NCBI GenBank assembly: GCA_003427395.1
Contig: BFEA01000016.1
Coordinates: forward strand, 4,078,253-4,099,188
Reading direction: 5' to 3'
Length of the DNA stretch: 20,936 nt
DNA from: Chara braunii
Taxonomy: Eukaryota; Streptophyta; Charophyceae; Charales; Characeae
In this document: piece by piece, positions 17,937-20,936 of the stretch
Layout of the letters: each line of letters starts with the position of its first letter
Numbering within the stretch: position 1 is the stretch's first letter
Notes under the pieces: model-generated
Told to the model about the DNA's origin: nothing
The model's database searches: none
What the model saw: the letters and a program-made list of their open reading frames with translations, nothing else
Program-made: the position numbers and the translations under genes

Positions 17937-19034
17937 GTGTCACAAACGTTCAGGTTACCAACGGCTCCTCCGAGAGCGGGTGCTGGGGCCGACCCTTGTT
18001 GCATCGGGGCGGCTCGTATCGCTATCGGTCGCATTAATCGCATCATTGCCTCTATTCGGGCATTGTGCTCCCGCTGTTCTTTCTTGCTTTCCTGGATCAG
18101 ATTGACTAGTGTCTTGGTCAGTTCTAATAAGGCGGNCATCATTGCCTCTATTCGGGCATTGTGCTCCCGCTGTTCTTTCTTGCTTTCCTGGATCAGATTG
18201 ACTAGTGTCTTGGTCAGTTCTAATAAGGCGGTTGATTCATTCCATCGTACGGGGTTTTTCCGCCGGTGGTGGGGGCGCGGTCATCACAGGGATCGGCATG
18301 CTCGGGATCATACTCGGGGCTGGTCGTTTGGGGGTGATTTCTTCCAGATAGGTGACCACGCCAGACACAAACCCCATATTTTCAAACTTATTTTGTAATG
18401 CCGCCAACTCAGCTTTGACTCTCGCCAGTTCGGACGAGTCTCCTTCCCTGGGATAATCCTCTCCCTCCAGGAAACTCAAGGCGAACTTTCGTTCCATTTT
18501 TTCGGCGGCCGCCATGATTTGTTGCAGCGTGTGATTGATGGGGGAGAATTGTTTCCGCAATTTCGCCCTCATTGCTCAGCTGCGAAGTCCATCAATAAAT
18601 AGGTCCCTTCCTACCTGTTCGCCTCGCTCAGTCTTTACAAACATTCGATAAAATCGATTTCGGTACTCGGTGACGGACTCGAGGGGGTTTTGAACTCGAT
18701 CTTTAATCATGAAAAGGGCCTGTTCAGGGTGGATGTAATCGAATTGGTTCAGAAAATCTCGCTCGAATGTCGGAAGATCAACCCATACATAGGTGCTAAA
18801 CCAATGATGAGCGTCCCCCCCCAACCGAGCGGGAATGTTTATTTGTGCTTCGTTGTCTTCGTACTGCTGAGCTCGGAGCGTAGCCAGCCATGATCCAACA
18901 AGGTGGTGAGCAGGATCGAACAGGTAAAGATCAGGTCGAGTCACAGGTACCCGCGCTCGAGGTATGGGTTGATTAGGATTTAGCTGTTGATTGGGGTTTT
19001 GTTGTGGGTTCGGGTTCTGTTGATTGGCGTTCAT
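17861..19034 (-). pseudogene. Gag polyprotein with CCHC zinc knuckle (broken)
   Basis: It starts at the ATG at 19034 with an Asn/Gln/Pro-rich repeat (QQNPNPQQNPNQQ) and continues into a retrotransposon gag core (GSWLATLRAQQYED, HHWFSTYVW, FERDFLNQFDYIHP, VTEYRNRFYRMF). An in-frame TGA at 18576 is followed by the same frame to 18237. A shift near 18245 leads to a coiled-coil-like segment and the knuckle CDTCHQQGHIARDC (C-x2-C-x4-H-x4-C) at about 17945-17905, ending at 17861. Gag forms the virus-like particle and the knuckle binds RNA. A 95-bp duplication with one N falls inside (18041-18231) and adds 32 codons without changing frame; it may be an assembly error. Confidence 0.9.
18041..18231. 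repeat. Perfect 95-bp direct duplication around a single N
   Basis: Positions 18041-18135 and 18137-18231 are identical and the only ambiguous base of the window, N at 18136, separates them. Overlapping contig ends joined by one N would give exactly this pattern. Collapsing one copy and the N removes 96 bp and keeps the gag frame. Confidence 0.9.
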
Positions 19035-19179
19035 GTTGGTTGCCCGTCGAGCCGAAGACCGGCTTCTTGTAACGACGGGGTCGCGTCGATGCGCGTTCCG
19101 GGGTCGAGGTCGCCCCCTGTTAGCCAGATCGCTTCGATCTCAGTTATCGTCCTACGAATCCTATAATCCTGCCACGTGT

Positions 19180-19193
19180 CGGTTCCGATATCA
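19180..19193 (-). other. Primer-binding site (initiator tRNA-Met-like, diverged)
   Basis: Directly after the 5' LTR the minus strand reads TGATATCGGAACCG. The usual plant gypsy PBS complementary to initiator tRNA-Met starts TGGTATCAGAGC. Eleven of the first fourteen positions agree with TGGTATCAGAGCCG, and all three differences are A/G changes. Its place between LTR and gag supports the call. Confidence 0.55.
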
Positions 19194-20634
19194 ACCTCAT
19201 GCCCGGCGCGACTTCCTGATCGGAGTGGGATGTGGGCCTGGAAGTGCGAAAAGGGGTGTGCCAAGGATTTTTGGGAAATTGGGGGTGGAGTCCCAGGTCA
19301 GAACTGAGATCTCCTGTGGCAAGGATCCAGGGGCATAGGTGCAATGAGGCTAAGGGACGGGTTACTTTCGGTCTGATGGTGCTCGAGGTCGTGCAGCATA
19401 AGGCAGATGGCATGCGCGGTGCATCTTGGGTCGTCCGATCCGCCTATTCCAGTGACGGCGGTTCGGGAGAGGTTCGTTTGTGAGGGTCGCGATTTCTATG
19501 GGTCGGACCTCCGGGTGTGGACACGTGGCGGTTGATGTCGCGCGTTATGGTTAGGCTCCGTAATTCCTGAGACTCGGCGGTTGCCGCACCGTCTGCAATT
19601 TATGCACGGTGTGTGGGGCCAATACGGGGCTATTCCTTGGTACCACCGTGAGTTGGTGGTATGGGAGGAGGAGATGGAAGGGAGGGAAATTGGTAGCGAT
19701 AATGACGAAGCCGGAGGATATGAAATATTGCGTGTTATTAGTAGTCGGGAAGTCGGGGCCCCTCGGGTCATTGGTTACGGCGCGGTGAAAGTCCCTGGCA
19801 CACAGTCGGTCGTTCTGGGTTAGACAGGGGAATTCCGGATTTCTCAAATCCCCCCGCAGCCTAAGCTGTTCTCCCTCCCAGTATTCTCGGTACTTTGGGT
19901 CCTGCAATTTCTCCCGGTCCGCGATGTACGACATCTGGTCATTCCGGTGTGGGGGGCATAGCCACTCTCCACGCATCGATCCGATCATGCAGCCCGCGAG
20001 CCAACTAGACACAACAAGGAAGAGAGAGGGCGGGAAAGACGAAGCTCAAGAAGAAAGATACAGTTACAAGGGCGCCCTGCCCAAAATTACAGTTACTCAC
20101 AAGATTAAGGGCGCCGACTAATCAGAGCTCCGTTGCAGCCGCAAAAAGAAACGCGCGAGCAAAAAGCACCGCGCGGCCAAAGAAATTCCGAATTCCTAAA
20201 TTCCCAAATTCCTATTTAACACAAAAATGCAAAAAGAGCTTTAATAAAGCACAAATCCTGAAAAGAAAGTCCAAAATTCCGAGAGCCATCGAGGGCCCGA
20301 CAAGATTCGAAAAAAAAAATAAAAAAGAAAGAAGCAAAACTCCCGCGCGATCACCGCGCCGAAAACCCGACAACAGAACAAGAAAGAAGCGACGTCAACC
20401 ATTGTTAATCGCGCCTCCGTCGGCGCACCAGCCACTCAATCGACCATCCCGGGACTTGCCCAGCCCTGGCCCCAGCCATCCGAAAGAAGCGACATAAAAA
20501 GAAGAACAAACAAGGACACCGATGCAATTTTCCCGTTGGATCCCATCTCCAATAATTGGCCCAACCTTACCAGCTTAGGACCCCTCATTGTCATCGCGTA
20601 GAAAATCACGCGGAACAGGAATTGGTTCGTCACA
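19194..20634 (-). repeat. 5' LTR, internally deleted (1441 bp)
   Basis: In element orientation it begins TGTGACGAACC at 20634. It matches the other LTR in two blocks but lacks the ~1066 bp corresponding to 9038-10103; the join at about 19945-19947 shares CGG with both edges. It carries an extra ~30 bp near 20237-20266 and lacks the terminal GGCGTCACA at its inner end. The lost segment contains the candidate TATA boxes, so this LTR probably could not drive transcription. Confidence 0.88.
19641..19661. repeat. Hairpin, copy in the 5' LTR
   Basis: Same TACCACC/GGTGGTA hairpin with loop GTGAGTT as at 8731-8751. Confidence 0.7.
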
Positions 20635-20638
20635 GTGC
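20635..20638. repeat. Right target-site duplication GTGC
   Basis: It abuts the CGTCACA end of the element and matches 8265-8268. Confidence 0.6.
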
Positions 20639-20679
20639 CACCGACTTTCGTCCTTCCTGGAATGGGTGTGGGCCTGCTG

Positions 20680-20680
<1 letters not shown>

Positions 20681-20726
<46 letters not shown>
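20681..20726 (+). repeat. (TG)23 microsatellite
   Basis: An uninterrupted TG dinucleotide run of about 46 bp lies 46 bp outside the LTR element. It is probably length-polymorphic. The surrounding 20639-20911 shows no gene I can support. Confidence 0.97.
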
Positions 20727-20728
<2 letters not shown>

Positions 20729-20911
20729 GTCCGGCTCATATGATAGGTGCAGCCAAGCGGCCACCTTACACACCAGGCTAGTGCTCGGGAAATTCTTCCC
20801 CAAGGAGTGCAGGGTTTCCCTTCCTTTTACCATGAATACCGCTGAGCCTCTTTTCCAATGCACCTTTTTGCTTGGCCCATCGGTACTGGCGGTCTAACCA
20901 CGAGACCATAC

Positions 20912-20927
20912 TTTTTTTTTTTTTTTT
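20912..20927 (+). repeat. Poly(T) run, 16 nt
   Basis: Sixteen T on the plus strand (poly(A) on the minus strand) lie at the window edge. It could be the tail of a minus-strand retroposon that continues outside the window. Confidence 0.9.
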
Positions 20928-20936
20928 AACCCAGGG

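Larger units (their letters stand above)
8269..20634 (-). mobile_element. Ty3/gypsy LTR retrotransposon, 12.4 kb, defective
   Basis: Two direct long repeats (8269-10758 and 19194-20634) flank a coding region read on the minus strand in the order gag, protease, RT, RNase H, integrase, which is diagnostic of Ty3/gypsy (Metaviridae-like) elements. The outer ends form the inverted pair TGTGACG/CGTCACA, with GTGC duplicated outside. By eye the LTRs differ at roughly 7 percent of positions over the first ~500 bp, so the insertion is not recent. About twelve in-frame stops, several frameshifts and an altered RT active site make it non-autonomous. Extra features are a PHD-like finger inside pol and two ORFs between pol and the 3' LTR. 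Confidence 0.92.

Noticed and set aside
20866-20908. tRNA- or SINE-like A-box on the minus strand (GGTCTCGTGGTTAG)
   Set aside because: It resembles the D-arm region of a tRNA, but I find no B-box (GGTTCGANTCC-like) at a suitable distance and no cloverleaf; too little evidence.

Overview
This is a transposon-dominated stretch of a eukaryotic nuclear genome. I see no bacterial signals such as operons or ribosome binding sites, and no intact host gene. The plant-type LINE, the very long-LTR Ty3/gypsy element, the clustered CACGTG boxes and the low-complexity and microsatellite DNA point to the green lineage. A charophyte alga such as Chara braunii is my best guess, from a general impression of similar retroelement proteins; this is low-confidence inference.

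Layout. Positions 1-2.48 kb hold no recognisable gene but several repeats: an 89-bp block repeated in inverted orientation at 32-120 and 2386-2474, a diverged ~137-bp-period repeat at 420-628, a purine-rich tract, a perfect 63-bp tandem duplication at 1250-1375, and an AT-rich imperfect ~165-bp tandem at 1946-2265. Positions 2.48-7.77 kb hold a decayed minus-strand LINE: an ORF1 remnant (7773-6928), then ORF2 (6885-2484) with an APE-type endonuclease, a reverse transcriptase and a zf-RVT-like Cys/His region. About eight in-frame stops and at least four frameshifts break it. Positions 7.77-8.27 kb hold a 22-nt poly(A) run and unassigned DNA.

Positions 8269-20634 hold one 12.4-kb minus-strand Ty3/gypsy retrotransposon, bounded by TGTGACG/CGTCACA ends and a 4-bp GTGC target duplication. 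In transcription order it has a truncated 5' LTR (20634-19194), a PBS resembling an initiator-tRNA-Met site, gag with a CCHC knuckle, protease, RT, RNase H, a PHD-like Cys-rich finger, integrase with an HHCC region, a catalytic core and a GPY/F end, then two further ORFs in the env position (A: 12980-12498; B: 12501-11011), and a full 2.49-kb 3' LTR (10758-8269). The coding region carries at least twelve in-frame stops and about four frame changes, and the second catalytic Asp of the RT is changed, so the copy cannot be autonomous.

The most interesting points are the two uncharacterised env-position ORFs, which overlap at ATGA and include a long acidic and then Arg/Ser-rich tract, and the PHD-like finger placed between RNase H and integrase. 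A single N at 18136 flanked by two perfect 95-bp copies looks like an assembly join. The last 300 bp hold a (TG)23 microsatellite and a T16 run.
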